From Cyanobium sp. Tous-M-B4 (GTDB lineage: Bacteria; Cyanobacteriota; Cyanobacteriia; PCC-6307; Cyanobiaceae), in NCBI RefSeq assembly GCF_024345395.1, contig NZ_JAGQBA010000001.1:496001-560000 (forward strand): a DNA stretch of 64,000 nucleotides. Direction: 5' to 3'. Below the pieces are notes generated by a model. The model ran no database searches and was not told the origin of the DNA. It saw only the letters and a list, made by a program, of their open reading frames with translations. This document shows, piece by piece, positions 1-9,330 of this stretch. The stretch's first letter is position 1, and each line of letters starts with the position of its first letter. Both the position numbers and the translations under genes were made by a program.

Positions 1-1096
1 TTTCCACGGCTGCTACCGAGTCGCCACCGCCGATGATCGTGCAGCAGCCCTTGCCACTCAGGTCGGCCAGTGTGTGGGCGATGCCGTTGGTGCCGGCGGC
101 AAACTTGTCGAACTCGAACACGCCCATGGGGCCGTTCCAGATCACGGTTTTGCAGTCGGCTAGGGCCTCCTGGAAGGCTTTGAGCGAGTCGGGGCCGATG
201 TCCAGGCCCATCCAGCCATCGGGGATGGCATCGATCGACACGGTCTGGCTGTTGGCGTCGGGGGCGAAGTTGTCGGCCAGCACCACATCGGTGGGCAGCA
301 GTAGCTGCACGCCCTTGGCGGCCGCCTTGGCCTCGAGCTCTTTGGCTAGCTCAAGCTTGTCCTCTTCCACCAGGCTCTTGCCCACCGCTAGGCCACGGGC
401 TTTGTAGAAGGTGAAAATCATGCCGCCGCCGATCAGCACCTTGTCGCACTTGTCGATCAGGGCCTCGAGCACGCCGATTTTGGAGCTCACCTTGGAGCCG
501 CCCACGATCGCCGCTAGGGGACGCTTGGGTTCGTCAATTGCGCCCTGCAGGTACTGGAGCTCCTTCTCCATCAGGTAGCCGGCCACGCTGGGGCTGAGCG
601 CCTTGGTGACGCCTTCGGTGGAGGCATGGGCCCGGTGGGCGGCGCCAAAGGCGTCGTTCACATAAACATCGGCAAGGGCGGCCAGCTGGGCAGCGAAACC
701 GGCGTCGTTCTTCTCTTCTTCAGCGAAGAAGCGCACGTTTTCGAGCAGCACCACATCGCCTGCGGCCATGGCAGCCACCTTGGCTTCGGCGTCGGGGCCG
801 ATGCAGCTGTCGGTTTTCACTACAGGCTTGCCGAGCAGCTCAGCCAGGCGGGCAGCCACGGGAGTGAGGCGCATGGCTTCGTTCACCTGGCCCTTGGGAC
901 GGCCGAAGTGGGCCGCCAGGATCACCTTGGCGCCCTTGCTGCTCAGGTCATTGATGGTGGGCAGGGCGGCCCGGATGCGGGTGTCGTCGGTGATGGCACC
1001 GGCGTCATCTAGCGGTACGTTGAAGTCGACCCGCACCAGCACGCGTTTGCCGCTGAGCTCATCGGCCGAAAGGCTGGCCAGGGATCGCTTCGCCAT
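1..1096 (-). CDS. pgk: Phosphoglycerate kinase (C-terminus cut by window edge)
   Basis: Transfers phosphate between 1,3-bisphosphoglycerate and ADP in glycolysis and, reversed, in the Calvin cycle; cytosolic. 365 codons are visible of the usual ~400, so the last ~35 residues lie outside the window. The reading begins [14 protein letters not shown] and soon reaches RVDFNVPLD, the conserved N-terminal substrate loop. [34 protein letters not shown] and the nucleotide-loop [10 protein letters not shown] follow in family order. The ATG start (complement of 1094-1096) is the first Met of the conserved N-terminus. It is divergent from the Usp gene, with ~160 bp between the starts. Identification is secure. 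Confidence 0.96.
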   Translation of the reverse strand, partial: MAKRSLASLSADELSGKRVLVRVDFNVPLDDAGAITDDTRIRAALPTINDLSSKGAKVILAAHFGRPKGQVNEAMRLTPVAARLAELLGKPVVKTDSCIGPDAEAKVAAMAAGDVVLLENVRFFAEEEKNDAGFAAQLAALADVYVNDAFGAAHRAHASTEGVTKALSPSVAGYLMEKELQYLQGAIDEPKRPLAAIVGGSKVSSKIGVLEALIDKCDKVLIGGGMIFTFYKARGLAVGKSLVEEDKLELAKELEAKAAAKGVQLLLPTDVVLADNFAPDANSQTVSIDAIPDGWMGLDIGPDSLKAFQEALADCKTVIWNGPMGVFEFDKFAAGTNGIAHTLADLSGKGCCTIIGGGDSVAAVE

Positions 1097-1254
1097 GGGT
1101 TATGGAATAACTGAATTGCCGGGGGAGATTAGCCCCCGCGGGCTCCGGCTTGCCCAGGCTTCGGATTCCCCCCTGCCATCCGCCCTGGCCGGACGACGGT
1201 GGGACCCCCAGACTGAACCCACGGGCCCGCATCTGCCCAGCCGCATTTCGCCCC

Positions 1255-1629
1255 ATGTTTGACACCGTTCTCTTTCCCATTGACCAGAGCCGCCAGGCGA
1301 TGGAAACGTCATCGGTGGCTTTGAAACTTGCCCAGCAGCACGCCAGCAAGCTGGTGTTGCTGTCGGTAGTGGAGCCCGAGCAGGACGACCCAGCGGCGGT
1401 CGCTGCCCTGCTGCAGCAAGCCCGCGCTCGCTTTGAAGAGGCTGGCGTCAGCTGCCAGGTGATCGAGCGGGAGGGCAAGCCCGCCTTTGTGATTGGCGAT
1501 GTGGCAGATGAGATCAACGCTGACGTGATCGTGATGGGCACCCGCGGCATTGCGATCGAGAGTGATCAGCAGAGCACCGCCGCCCGGGTGATCCAGCTGG
1601 CTCCCTGTCCGGTGCTGGTGGTGCCCTGA
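1255..1629 (+). CDS. Universal stress protein family (UspA-like)
   Basis: Single-domain Usp protein of 124 residues, the usual size, probably a cytosolic nucleotide-binding stress protein. It opens MFDTVLFPIDQS, the first beta strand with the conserved Asp. MGTRGIAIESDQQSTAARVI near residues 95-115 is a partial match to the Gly-x2-Gly-x9-Gly ATP loop, with the last Gly replaced, so ATP binding is uncertain. The C-terminal strand is CPVLVVP. The ATG at 1255 is chosen because the upstream in-frame TTG at 1150 would add residues with no Usp similarity. The stop overlaps the next start (TGATG), so it is co-transcribed with the GTPase. The specific stress role is unknown. Confidence 0.85.
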   Translation: MFDTVLFPIDQSRQAMETSSVALKLAQQHASKLVLLSVVEPEQDDPAAVAALLQQARARFEEAGVSCQVIEREGKPAFVIGDVADEINADVIVMGTRGIAIESDQQSTAARVIQLAPCPVLVVP

Positions 1630-2540
1630 TGCCCCAGACGCTTCCGCTCAGCGTCAACGCTCCCGCTATTCAGTGGTACCCAGGCCACATCGCTAAGGCG
1701 GAGAAAGCTCTCAGCGCCAACCTGGCCAAGGTGGACCTCGTGATCGAGGTGCGCGATGCCCGCATACCGATGGCCACCTCCCACCCGCGGCTGCAGCGCT
1801 GGATCGGCAATAAGCAACACCTGCTGGTGCTCAACCGGGTCGACATGATCCCGCCGCCGGTGCGCCAGGCCTGGACCGCCTGGTTTCGAGCCCAGGAGCA
1901 GACCTGCTGGTGGTGTGACGCCAAGGCCGGCACCGGCGTGAAGCAGCTGCAGCAGGCGGCGATCCGGGCCGGCGTAGCCCTCAATGTTCGCCGGGCTGGG
2001 CGGGGCATGAAGCCACGGCCGGTGCGGGCGCTGATGCTGGGCTTCCCCAATGTGGGTAAATCGGCCCTGATCAACCGGCTGGTGCGTCAGAAAGTCGTAG
2101 ACAGCGCCCGCCGTGCCGGTGTGACCCGCAGCCTCCGCTGGGTGCGGCTGGGCCAGGACCTCGACCTGCTCGACGCCCCCGGCGTGCTTCCTCCCCGCCT
2201 CGACGACCAGCAGGCAGCCCTGCGCCTGGCTCTCTGCGACGACATTGGCCAGGCGGCCTACGACAACGAGGCCGCCGCCCGGGCCTTCTTGCAGCTGCTC
2301 ACCCTGCTTGAAGCCGAGCCAGCTGCTGGCGTGCCGGCTGGGCTGGTGGGCCAGCGCTACGGCATCCCCCTGGGTGTGCTGCCCGGCGGCGGTCCGGATG
2401 TGGAGGGCTGGCTGGTGACAGCTGCGGAGCGCCACACCAGCGGTGACAGCCTGCGCATGGCCACAAAACTCCTTGATGATTTTCGCTGCGCTCGCTTGGG
2501 TGCCATTGCGCTTGAGTTGCCGGCTCTGACGCCGCCATGA
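1629..2540 (+). CDS. Circularly permuted GTPase YlqF/RbgA family (ribosome assembly)
   Basis: Predicted GTPase for late 50S ribosomal subunit maturation. 303 residues. It begins IQWYPGHIAKAEK, the RbgA hallmark. The GTPase motifs come in permuted order: LNRVDM (G4) near residue 70, CDAKAGTG (G5), GFPNVGKS (P-loop, G1) near 140, and LDAPGV (G3) near 180, followed by the helical C-terminal domain. The ATG overlaps the stop of the Usp gene and the gene's own end overlaps the pseudouridine synthase start (ATGA), giving a three-gene operon for stress and ribosome/rRNA maturation. The exact orthologue name (rbgA/ylqF) is inferred from architecture. Confidence 0.92.
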   Translation: MPQTLPLSVNAPAIQWYPGHIAKAEKALSANLAKVDLVIEVRDARIPMATSHPRLQRWIGNKQHLLVLNRVDMIPPPVRQAWTAWFRAQEQTCWWCDAKAGTGVKQLQQAAIRAGVALNVRRAGRGMKPRPVRALMLGFPNVGKSALINRLVRQKVVDSARRAGVTRSLRWVRLGQDLDLLDAPGVLPPRLDDQQAALRLALCDDIGQAAYDNEAAARAFLQLLTLLEAEPAAGVPAGLVGQRYGIPLGVLPGGGPDVEGWLVTAAERHTSGDSLRMATKLLDDFRCARLGAIALELPALTPP

Positions 2541-3481
2541 GCGAATTCGGCGAGGGCGAAGGCGAGCTGTTGACTCTCTCCTATCCCAAGCCGCTGCCGA
2601 TGCGGTTGGATCGCTGGCTGGTGGCGCAGCGGCCGGAGCAGAGCCGCGCCCGGATCCAGAAGTTCATCGAGGCGGGTTATGTGCGGGTGAACGGCGTCAC
2701 GGGGCGGGCCAAGACTCCCCTGCGCCAAGGCGACAGCGTGGCGCTGTGGATGCCGCCGCCCGAGCCCCTTCCTTACCTGCTGCCCCAGGCGATGCCCCTG
2801 GATGTGCTGTTTGAAGACGCCCACCTGATCGTGCTCAACAAGCCCGCCGGGCTCACGGTGCACCCGGCGCCCGGCAACAAGGACGGCACCTTGGTGAATG
2901 GCCTGTTGCACCACTGCCCAGATCTGCCCGGTATCGGCGGCGAGCTGCGGCCCGGCATCGTGCATCGGCTCGATAAGGACACCACGGGCTGCATCGTGGT
3001 GGCCAAGAGCCAGGAGGCCCTGGTGAAGCTGCAGGTGCAGATCCAGAAGCGCATCGCTTCCCGCCAGTACCTGGCGGTGGTGCACGGCCAGCCAGCTGGC
3101 GATTCCGGCACGATCGTCGGGGCGATCGGCCGCCATCCCGTCGACCGCAAGAAATATGCGGTGGTCCACGACGACTCGGGGCGTCATGCCTGCACCCATT
3201 GGCGCCTGGTGGAGCGCCTGGGGGATTACAGCTTGCTGCGCTTCAAGCTCGACACGGGCCGCACCCACCAGATCCGGGTGCACTGCGCCCACATCGGTCA
3301 CCCGATCGTGGGCGACCCCACCTACTCCCGCTGCCGCAAGCTGCCGCTTGAGCTACCTGGCCAGGCCTTGCACGCCGTGCAACTGGGACTTGATCACCCG
3401 ATCACCCAGCAGCGCCTGGTGTGCGAAGCGCCGCTGCCGGAGGCGTTCGAGCGCTTGCTGGCGGTGCTCAGGCGGCGCTAG
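2537..3481 (+). CDS. RluD/RluA-family 23S rRNA pseudouridine synthase
   Basis: Isomerises uridine to pseudouridine in rRNA, probably 23S. 314 residues. An S4 RNA-binding domain covers roughly residues 20-75 (LDRWLVAQ...RARIQKFIEAGYVRVNG), followed by the catalytic domain with HRLDKDTTG at 143-151; Asp146 is the catalytic residue. LLRFKLDTGRTHQIRVH is the conserved C-terminal RNA/structural motif. The ATGA overlap with the GTPase suggests translational coupling and a shared ribosome-assembly role. RluC cannot be excluded by reading alone. Compare the second family member at 38959-39972, which lacks the Asp. Confidence 0.93.
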   Translation: MSEFGEGEGELLTLSYPKPLPMRLDRWLVAQRPEQSRARIQKFIEAGYVRVNGVTGRAKTPLRQGDSVALWMPPPEPLPYLLPQAMPLDVLFEDAHLIVLNKPAGLTVHPAPGNKDGTLVNGLLHHCPDLPGIGGELRPGIVHRLDKDTTGCIVVAKSQEALVKLQVQIQKRIASRQYLAVVHGQPAGDSGTIVGAIGRHPVDRKKYAVVHDDSGRHACTHWRLVERLGDYSLLRFKLDTGRTHQIRVHCAHIGHPIVGDPTYSRCRKLPLELPGQALHAVQLGLDHPITQQRLVCEAPLPEAFERLLAVLRRR

Positions 3482-3487
3482 GCAGGC

Positions 3488-5089
3488 TCATGCAGCTGTG
3501 GGCAGTCGCGGGCAGGCTTCCACCAGGATTCGGGTGATGGCGGTCTGGGGATCGCTCAGCAGCCGGGAGCCGGGGCCCTCCTCCACGATCTTTCCCCCCT
3601 CCAGCACCAGCACTCGGTGGCAGAAGCCACTGGCCACCGATAGGTCGTGGGTGACAAACAGCATCCCCAACCCCAGGCGCTCCTGCAGCTCCCGCAGCAG
3701 GGCCAGCACATCTGCCTGCACCTCGGCATCCAGCATGCTGACGCTCTCATCGCAGAGCAGCACCTGGGGTTCCAGGATTAGGGCCCGGGCAATCGCTACC
3801 CGTTGCTGCTGACCGCCAGAGAGCGTGCGGGGCAGGCGGTTTTCAAAGCTTTCCGGGGGGGTGAGCCCCACCGCTGTCAGCAGTTCGCGGGCGCGTTGAC
3901 GGGCCTGGGAGCGGTTGGCTAGGCCGTGGATCAGCAGGGGATCAGCAATCGCCTCACCCACCACCATCTGGGGGTTGAGGCAGGCAAGCGGGTCTTGAAA
4001 CACCATCTGAATGCCGCGCCGGGCCTGGCGCAGGGCTCGGCCCCGCAGGCTGAGCAGGTTTGTGCCCTGCAGCCGCACCTTGCCGCCCCGCACCGGCGCC
4101 AGCCCCATCAGGGCGCGGCAGAGGGTGCTTTTGCCGCAGCCGGAGGCTCCCACTAAGCCGATGGTTTCGCCCTGCTGCAGGCGCAGGCTGACGCCATCCA
4201 CCGCCTTGAGCCAGCGGGCTTGCCAGGGCAGGGATGGCAGTGGATGCCAGCTGCGCAGCTGCTCGATTTCCAGCAGCAGCGGCGCTGGCGGTGGCGGCAA
4301 ACTTTCAGCGCCCTCCCGCTCCCGCGCCTTGGCCACCAGCCGTTGGGCCAGGGCGGAGGCGGGGGCAAGCAGCAACTGCCGGGCTGGCGCCTGTTCCACT
4401 AGGCGTCCCTGATCCAGCACGGCGATCTGGTCGCACCAGCGGCCCGCCATGGCCAGGTCGTGGCTGATCAGCAGTAGGGCGCTGCCCGCTTCGCGGCAGA
4501 GGTTGCTGAGCTCCGCCATCACCTGGCCGGCTACGGCCACATCCAGGCTGGTAGTGGGTTCGTCGGCGATCACCAGCGGCGGCTCCAGGGCCATCGCCAG
4601 GGCGATCGCTAAGCGCTGGCGCATGCCGCCACTGAATTCATGGGGATAGCTGCCATAGCGCTCCGGGCCGATGCCCACCCGGATCAGAAGGGTTTCCGCC
4701 CGTTGCCGCACCTGGCGCCTCTGCCAGCGGGGCCGGTGGGCCGCCAGGGTGTCGGCCAGGTGATCGCCGATCGTCAGTAGCGGGTTGAGGCGGGTCATCG
4801 GGTCCTGGAACACCAGCCCCACCGCTTCACCGCGCAGTTGGCGCAGGGCCGGCCGGGCCATTTGGCTGGGGTTCTGACCCGCCAACAGCAGGGAGCCGCT
4901 GCACTGGCTGCCCGGGGGTAGAAGTTGCAGCACGGCCCGGGCCACGGTGCTTTTGCCGCAGCCGGAAGGACCCACCAGGGCCAGCCGATCGCCGGACGCC
5001 AGGGTCAGGTTCAGGCCGTCGAGGGTGGGGCGCTCCGCTGCGGGGTAGCGCACCACCAGGTTCTCAATTGCGAGCACGGGGCTGGTCAT
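3488..5089 (-). CDS. ABC transporter ATP-binding protein, two fused ATPase domains (oligopeptide/dipeptide type)
   Basis: Cytosolic ATPase of an importer, resembling fused DppD-DppF or YejF. About 533 residues with two complete nucleotide-binding domains. The first has GPSGCGKS, FSGGMRQR and VIADEPTTSLD; the second, after a linker near residue 280, has GASGCGKS, LSGGQQQR and LLCDESVSMLD. In the second Walker B the ordinary DEPTS is DESVS, with the catalytic Glu kept. No permease or binding-protein gene is adjacent. The ATG at 5089 is preferred; GTG at 5095 is possible. The start region overlaps the divergent relA/spoT frame. The 3' end faces the pseudouridine synthase with a 6-bp gap. Substrate unknown. 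Confidence 0.9.
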   Translation of the reverse strand: MTSPVLAIENLVVRYPAAERPTLDGLNLTLASGDRLALVGPSGCGKSTVARAVLQLLPPGSQCSGSLLLAGQNPSQMARPALRQLRGEAVGLVFQDPMTRLNPLLTIGDHLADTLAAHRPRWQRRQVRQRAETLLIRVGIGPERYGSYPHEFSGGMRQRLAIALAMALEPPLVIADEPTTSLDVAVAGQVMAELSNLCREAGSALLLISHDLAMAGRWCDQIAVLDQGRLVEQAPARQLLLAPASALAQRLVAKAREREGAESLPPPPAPLLLEIEQLRSWHPLPSLPWQARWLKAVDGVSLRLQQGETIGLVGASGCGKSTLCRALMGLAPVRGGKVRLQGTNLLSLRGRALRQARRGIQMVFQDPLACLNPQMVVGEAIADPLLIHGLANRSQARQRARELLTAVGLTPPESFENRLPRTLSGGQQQRVAIARALILEPQVLLCDESVSMLDAEVQADVLALLRELQERLGLGMLFVTHDLSVASGFCHRVLVLEGGKIVEEGPGSRLLSDPQTAITRILVEACPRLPTAA

Positions 5090-5141
5090 GGCCACCAGCT
5101 TGCCCCCACTTGCCTACGATGAGGGGAAGGCGCAGGCTGAA

Positions 5142-7472
5142 ATGCTCAGGGCGGCCCCGAATCTTGATGCAACCGCCGTAGCTACTCGAGTGGCGGCAGC
5201 TCCAGCTCTGGTGCGCAAGCCCATTCGCACTCCTGCCGACTACGGCGTGCCCCTGCCGGAGTGGTTGCAGCGCTGCATCGAGCATGTGCCGCCGGGACAG
5301 GGGGTGAGCTGCCCCACCGATGCCGAGGCCCTGCTGGCCTCCGCCTTCGACTTCGCTTACCAGCTGCACGAGGGCCAGTTTCGGGCCAGTGGCGAGCCCT
5401 ACATCATTCATCCGGTCGCCGTTGCCGACCTACTGCGCGATATCGGTGCAAGCGCCGGCGTGATCGCTGCGGGCTTCCTGCACGACGTGGTGGAGGACAC
5501 CGAGGTCACCGCTGAGGAGATCGAACAGCACTTCGGCGCCGAGGTGCGGGCGCTGGTGGAGGGGGTTACCAAGCTCGGCGGCATTCACTTCACCAACCAC
5601 ACCGAAGCCCAGGCCGAAAACCTGCGCCGCATGTTTCTGGCCATGGCCAGCGACATCCGGGTGGTGCTGGTGAAGCTGGCCGATCGGCTGCACAACATGC
5701 GCACCATCGCGGCGCTCAAACCTGAAAAGCAGTTGCGCATCGCCCGGGAAACCCGGGAGATCTATGCCCCCCTGGCGAATCGCCTCGGCATTGGCCGGCT
5801 GAAGTGGGAGCTGGAAGATCTGGCCTTCAAGATCCTCGAGCCCGAGGCCTACCGGGACGTGCAGCAGCAGGTGGCCACCAAGCGCAGCGAGCGCGAGGAG
5901 CGCCTGGCGGTCACGGTGCAATTGCTGCGCGATCGGCTTGCCGCCGTGGGCTTGGCTAATTGCGAAGTGAGCGGCCGGCCCAAGCACCTCTATGGCATCT
6001 GGAGCAAGATGCAGCGCCAGCAGAAGGCGTTCCACGAGATCTACGACGTGGCGGCTCTGCGGATTCTTTGCCCCAACTTCGAGAGTTGTTATCGGGCTCT
6101 AGCGGTGGTGCACGACACCTTCCGGCCGATCCCGGGGCGCTTCAAGGATTACATCGGCTTGCCTAAGCCCAATGGCTACCAATCCCTGCATACGGCGGTG
6201 ATCGGCCGGCACCGGCCGATCGAAGTGCAGATTCGCACCACCGACATGCACCAGGTGGCCGAATACGGCATTGCTGCCCACTGGAAATACAAGGAGGGCG
6301 GTTCGCCTGCCGCCTCTGGAGCCGATGCTGAGCGGTTCAACTGGCTGCGGCAGCTGGTTGATTGGCAGAAGGATGACGGCGGCACCGACAGCAACGATTT
6401 CTTGCGCTCGATCAAGGAAGATCTGTTTGACGAGGAGGTGTTTGTATTCACTCCCAATGGCGATGTGGTGGGTTTGCGTAAGGGGTCTACGGCCGTAGAT
6501 TTCGCCTATCGCATCCACTCGGAAATCGGTAATCACTGCCAGGGCGTGCGCATTAATGATCGGCTATGCCCGCTCGCCACGCCTCTGCGCAATGGTGACT
6601 TTGTGCAGGTGGTTACCGCCAAAACGGCCCACCCAAGCCTCGACTGGCTCAATTTCGTGGCTACCCCCACGGCTCGTAATCGCATTCGCCACTGGTATAA
6701 AACCAGCCACCGCGAAGACAACCTCCAGCGCGGCACGGAGATGCTCGAGCGCGAGCTAGGCCGCGATGGCTTCGATGCCCTGCTCAATGGTGAGGCGATG
6801 GCCAAGGTGGCCCGCCGCTGCAATCTCACCGGCACCGAAGACCTGCTGGCCTCCCTCGGCTTTGGTGGGGTCACCCTGCATCAGGTGCTCAACAGGCTGC
6901 GGGAGGAAATGCGCCTGGCCAGCGAAGCCTCCGCCCCCGTGCTCAGCAATGAGCAGGTGGCGGCCAAGGTGGCGGCCTACGCTGCCCAGGTGGAGCCCCA
7001 TGCGCCGGTGGGTGGTGGTGGCACCAGCTCAATCCTCGGCCTTGAGGGCCTCGATTACAGGCTCGGGGGCTGCTGCAGTCCTCTGCCCGGCGAGCAGATT
7101 CTTGGCGCGGTGGCTCTCGGCAACCACGGCATCACCATCCACCGCCAGGACTGCTCCAACGTGGCCCAGGTGCCGGCCGAACGGCGGCTGCCGGTGCGCT
7201 GGAACTCTGCCTCCGAGTCGCGCCCGCGCCGCTACCCGGTGCAACTGCGCATCGAGGTGCTTGATCGCGTTGGAGTGCTCAAGGACATCCTCACCCGCCT
7301 TTCAGATCACCGCATCAACGTCAGCGATGCCCGGGTGCGCACCAATCCCGGCAAGCCGGCCCGCATCGATCTGAGGGTGGAGCTTGAGAGTGCCAGCCAG
7401 CTAGCCAGCACCATCAATCAGATCCGCTCCATGGCCGATGTGCTCGACATCGCCCGCACGGGTATCGGCTAG
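5142..7472 (+). CDS. spoT: Bifunctional (p)ppGpp synthetase/hydrolase, RelA/SpoT homologue
   Basis: Makes and degrades (p)ppGpp for the stringent response. Long Rsh architecture. The HD hydrolase domain has HPVAVADLL and the metal-binding LHDVVEDTE, so hydrolysis should be intact. The synthetase domain has GRFKDYIGLPKPNGYQSLHTAV with the RFKD motif of bifunctional enzymes. A TGS domain begins VFVFTPNGDVVGLRKG, then helical/zinc-finger-like regions with GCCSPLPGE and HRQDCSN, and a C-terminal ACT domain. Start uncertain: ATG 5142 (776 aa) leaves room for a promoter, with a TACGAT -10-like hexamer at 5115-5120; in-frame ATG 5088 (794 aa) would overlap the divergent ABC gene's start. A decayed copy of its 3' end lies at 10679-10835. 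Confidence 0.95.
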   Translation: MLRAAPNLDATAVATRVAAAPALVRKPIRTPADYGVPLPEWLQRCIEHVPPGQGVSCPTDAEALLASAFDFAYQLHEGQFRASGEPYIIHPVAVADLLRDIGASAGVIAAGFLHDVVEDTEVTAEEIEQHFGAEVRALVEGVTKLGGIHFTNHTEAQAENLRRMFLAMASDIRVVLVKLADRLHNMRTIAALKPEKQLRIARETREIYAPLANRLGIGRLKWELEDLAFKILEPEAYRDVQQQVATKRSEREERLAVTVQLLRDRLAAVGLANCEVSGRPKHLYGIWSKMQRQQKAFHEIYDVAALRILCPNFESCYRALAVVHDTFRPIPGRFKDYIGLPKPNGYQSLHTAVIGRHRPIEVQIRTTDMHQVAEYGIAAHWKYKEGGSPAASGADAERFNWLRQLVDWQKDDGGTDSNDFLRSIKEDLFDEEVFVFTPNGDVVGLRKGSTAVDFAYRIHSEIGNHCQGVRINDRLCPLATPLRNGDFVQVVTAKTAHPSLDWLNFVATPTARNRIRHWYKTSHREDNLQRGTEMLERELGRDGFDALLNGEAMAKVARRCNLTGTEDLLASLGFGGVTLHQVLNRLREEMRLASEASAPVLSNEQVAAKVAAYAAQVEPHAPVGGGGTSSILGLEGLDYRLGGCCSPLPGEQILGAVALGNHGITIHRQDCSNVAQVPAERRLPVRWNSASESRPRRYPVQLRIEVLDRVGVLKDILTRLSDHRINVSDARVRTNPGKPARIDLRVELESASQLASTINQIRSMADVLDIARTGIG

Positions 7473-7478
7473 GGCCTT

Positions 7479-9098
7479 TCAGCTGATCCAGTTTGGGTTG
7501 AAGCTGCTCACCCCCAGCAACTGAATGAGCAGATCTGTCTTGCCATCGCCGTCCACATCGCCCTGCAAACGCCCATCGGCAAACCGCAGTTCAGCCGGTC
7601 CATCGCTGAAGGGGCTGGAGCCGATGTACTCCCAGCCTGGATTGGCGAAGGGATCTTTGCCGTCCAGCACGGCGGTGATCCCCAGCCGATCGCCCCGCCG
7701 GCCGTCGAAATCGGTGATCGTGTCCCGCCAGCGGCTGGAGGCATCGATCGTCTTGTACGAGAAGAAGTCTGCTCCCTCTCCACCGCTGAGCCGATCTGAG
7801 CCCTGGCCGCCCTGCAGCCAGTCGTTGCCCTGGGCGCCGCTGTGGCGGTCCTGGCCTTGGTCGCCCCAGAGAGCATCGTTGCCCGTGTTGCCGCGCAGGA
7901 GGTCGTTGCCGGCCCGGCCGATGAGCTCGCTGTTCTGCCGTGGTGCCAGCAGGACGTTTGGCCTTGAGGTGCCCAGTTGCTTGTTGGTGAGGGTGGCAGC
8001 GGCAATGGCCTCGCGGTTGCTCTCGAGCGTGAGGGCCATGGCCTGGGCTGTCATCTCCTGGCCGCTTTCGGTGTTGTGAATGTCGTCGAAGTAGAGATAG
8101 GCGTTGGTTGCCTCTGCCGGCAGATCTTGATTCGTGGCCTGGGCATAGCCCACAGTGTTCTTGATGCCATAGCTGGCGAAGTTGCCCAGGCGGGCGCCAT
8201 AGGTGTCCCAGTTCGTTCCGAACTCGGGTGAGTAATAAATAACTGTGGCGTAGGGGAACTCTCTGCCGAGTTCCTGCAGCATGGTGGCGTACTTGGTCTG
8301 GAACTCTTGTAGGCCACCCTCCTCAACAAAGCTCTTCCAGGATTGGAGCCAGGCAGGTGCATCCGGTTGGCTGGCCTGCTTAAGCAGGTTGCTCAGGAAG
8401 GGCATCTGGTAGGGCACGCCATCCACTACGCCTTGGAAATCCGCCAGGCCAAAACTCATCAACTGACGACTGCCGGCAGCCCTCAGCTGCACACTGAGAT
8501 TCCGGCGCATGTTCTGCATCACCTCAGCCAAAACGGCTTCAATGTTCGGGTTTTCCTGGATGTACTCGATCAGCAGATCGTTTGCGCCACCCTGGATCAG
8601 GGTCAGTTCGTTGGAGGCGGGCCGAATCCGTTGCTTAAGGGCGGCATTGATCTGATTTTGAACCCCCGTCTGCGCCAGTTTGGGGAACAGGGTGGACAGA
8701 GACACCGTCTTCCCGTCTGGGCCTGTGATGGTGAGGATGTCGTAGAGGCTGGTGGTGCCGCTTGTGGCTCCACCCATGGCAAAGGATGGCGCACCTGGTG
8801 TCCCAAGGCCGGGGGTGGCGACCGAAGGGTTGACGACCTGGTAGAAGGGCGAGGGGATGTCAATCCTCGCCGGAGGATCTTCTGAAGGTGTCGCGATGCC
8901 CAGTTTTGTCCTCAGGCCGAGCTGGTTGCCGAAGTTGGCATTGCTCCAACTGACGCCACTCCAGGCCGGTTTTGCGCTGGCCGCCAACACCGTCTTCTGG
9001 AGATAGGCGGCGAAATCGCCATAGGACGTCAGGCTGTCACCGAAGTCGTAGAGCTGTTGAAACAGGCCCTGAATCTTTGGGTTTGAGGGGGTAGCCAT
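7479..9098 (-). CDS. GDSL/SGNH esterase-lipase with C-terminal RTX calcium-binding repeats
   Basis: 539 residues, probably secreted by a type I system because there is no N-terminal signal peptide and there are RTX repeats. The SGNH hydrolase domain has block I DFGDSLTSYGD (Ser22), GGAND at 170-174 (oxyanion Asn) and DDIH at 338-341 (catalytic Asp/His). Residues ~394-446 hold GGxGxDxL-type nonapeptides, several degenerate (GQDRHSG). The end, DVDGDGKTDLLIQLLGV, resembles serralysin-type C-termini. It likely hydrolyses extracellular esters; the substrate is unknown. It sits in an accessory patch bounded by relA and a second relA 3' fragment, with only 6 bp to the relA stop. No T1SS genes are seen nearby. 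Confidence 0.87.
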   Translation of the reverse strand: MATPSNPKIQGLFQQLYDFGDSLTSYGDFAAYLQKTVLAASAKPAWSGVSWSNANFGNQLGLRTKLGIATPSEDPPARIDIPSPFYQVVNPSVATPGLGTPGAPSFAMGGATSGTTSLYDILTITGPDGKTVSLSTLFPKLAQTGVQNQINAALKQRIRPASNELTLIQGGANDLLIEYIQENPNIEAVLAEVMQNMRRNLSVQLRAAGSRQLMSFGLADFQGVVDGVPYQMPFLSNLLKQASQPDAPAWLQSWKSFVEEGGLQEFQTKYATMLQELGREFPYATVIYYSPEFGTNWDTYGARLGNFASYGIKNTVGYAQATNQDLPAEATNAYLYFDDIHNTESGQEMTAQAMALTLESNREAIAAATLTNKQLGTSRPNVLLAPRQNSELIGRAGNDLLRGNTGNDALWGDQGQDRHSGAQGNDWLQGGQGSDRLSGGEGADFFSYKTIDASSRWRDTITDFDGRRGDRLGITAVLDGKDPFANPGWEYIGSSPFSDGPAELRFADGRLQGDVDGDGKTDLLIQLLGVSSFNPNWIS

Positions 9099-9163
9099 GG
9101 AGGGTTGAGCTGCTTGGTTTGATGGTCGGACTTGTGGCCGTTTTTTGGTACGCGGCTGCTTGC

Positions 9164-9330
9164 TTAATCCAGCAGGCTGACTTTGCCACTCTTGATATCA
9201 AAGAAGGCGCTGTTGATCATCACCTTGCCACCCGCCTTGGCCTCCTTCAGCACGGAGCTGCGCTTAGTGAGTTGGACATGCGCTTCTGTGGCGTGATTCC
9301 GCTTTTCAGGCTTTGCCAAATCTGGCTGAA
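9164..9330 (-). pseudogene. C-terminal remnant of a beta-carbonic anhydrase-like gene
   Basis: Reading the minus strand to a TAA at 9164-9166 gives about 55 residues containing HVQLTKRSSVLKEA and GGKVMINSAFFDIKSGKVSL. This matches the end of beta-class carbonic anhydrases (helix, Ser-Pro/Ser-x-Leu, then Gly-Lys-x-x-Ile-x-Gly-Ala-x-Tyr-Asp-x-x-Thr/Ser-Gly-Lys-Val). The zinc-binding Cys/His part is absent and no start codon or upstream frame continues it, so it is a fragment. It lies between the RTX esterase and the cupin gene in the accessory patch. The family call comes from motif recall and needs an alignment. Confidence 0.5.

Noticed and set aside
4590..4620. GCGATCGC octamer as a regulatory site
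   Set aside because: It is the HIP1 word, common throughout cyanobacterial genomes including coding regions (also near 15770, 33998 and 46835).
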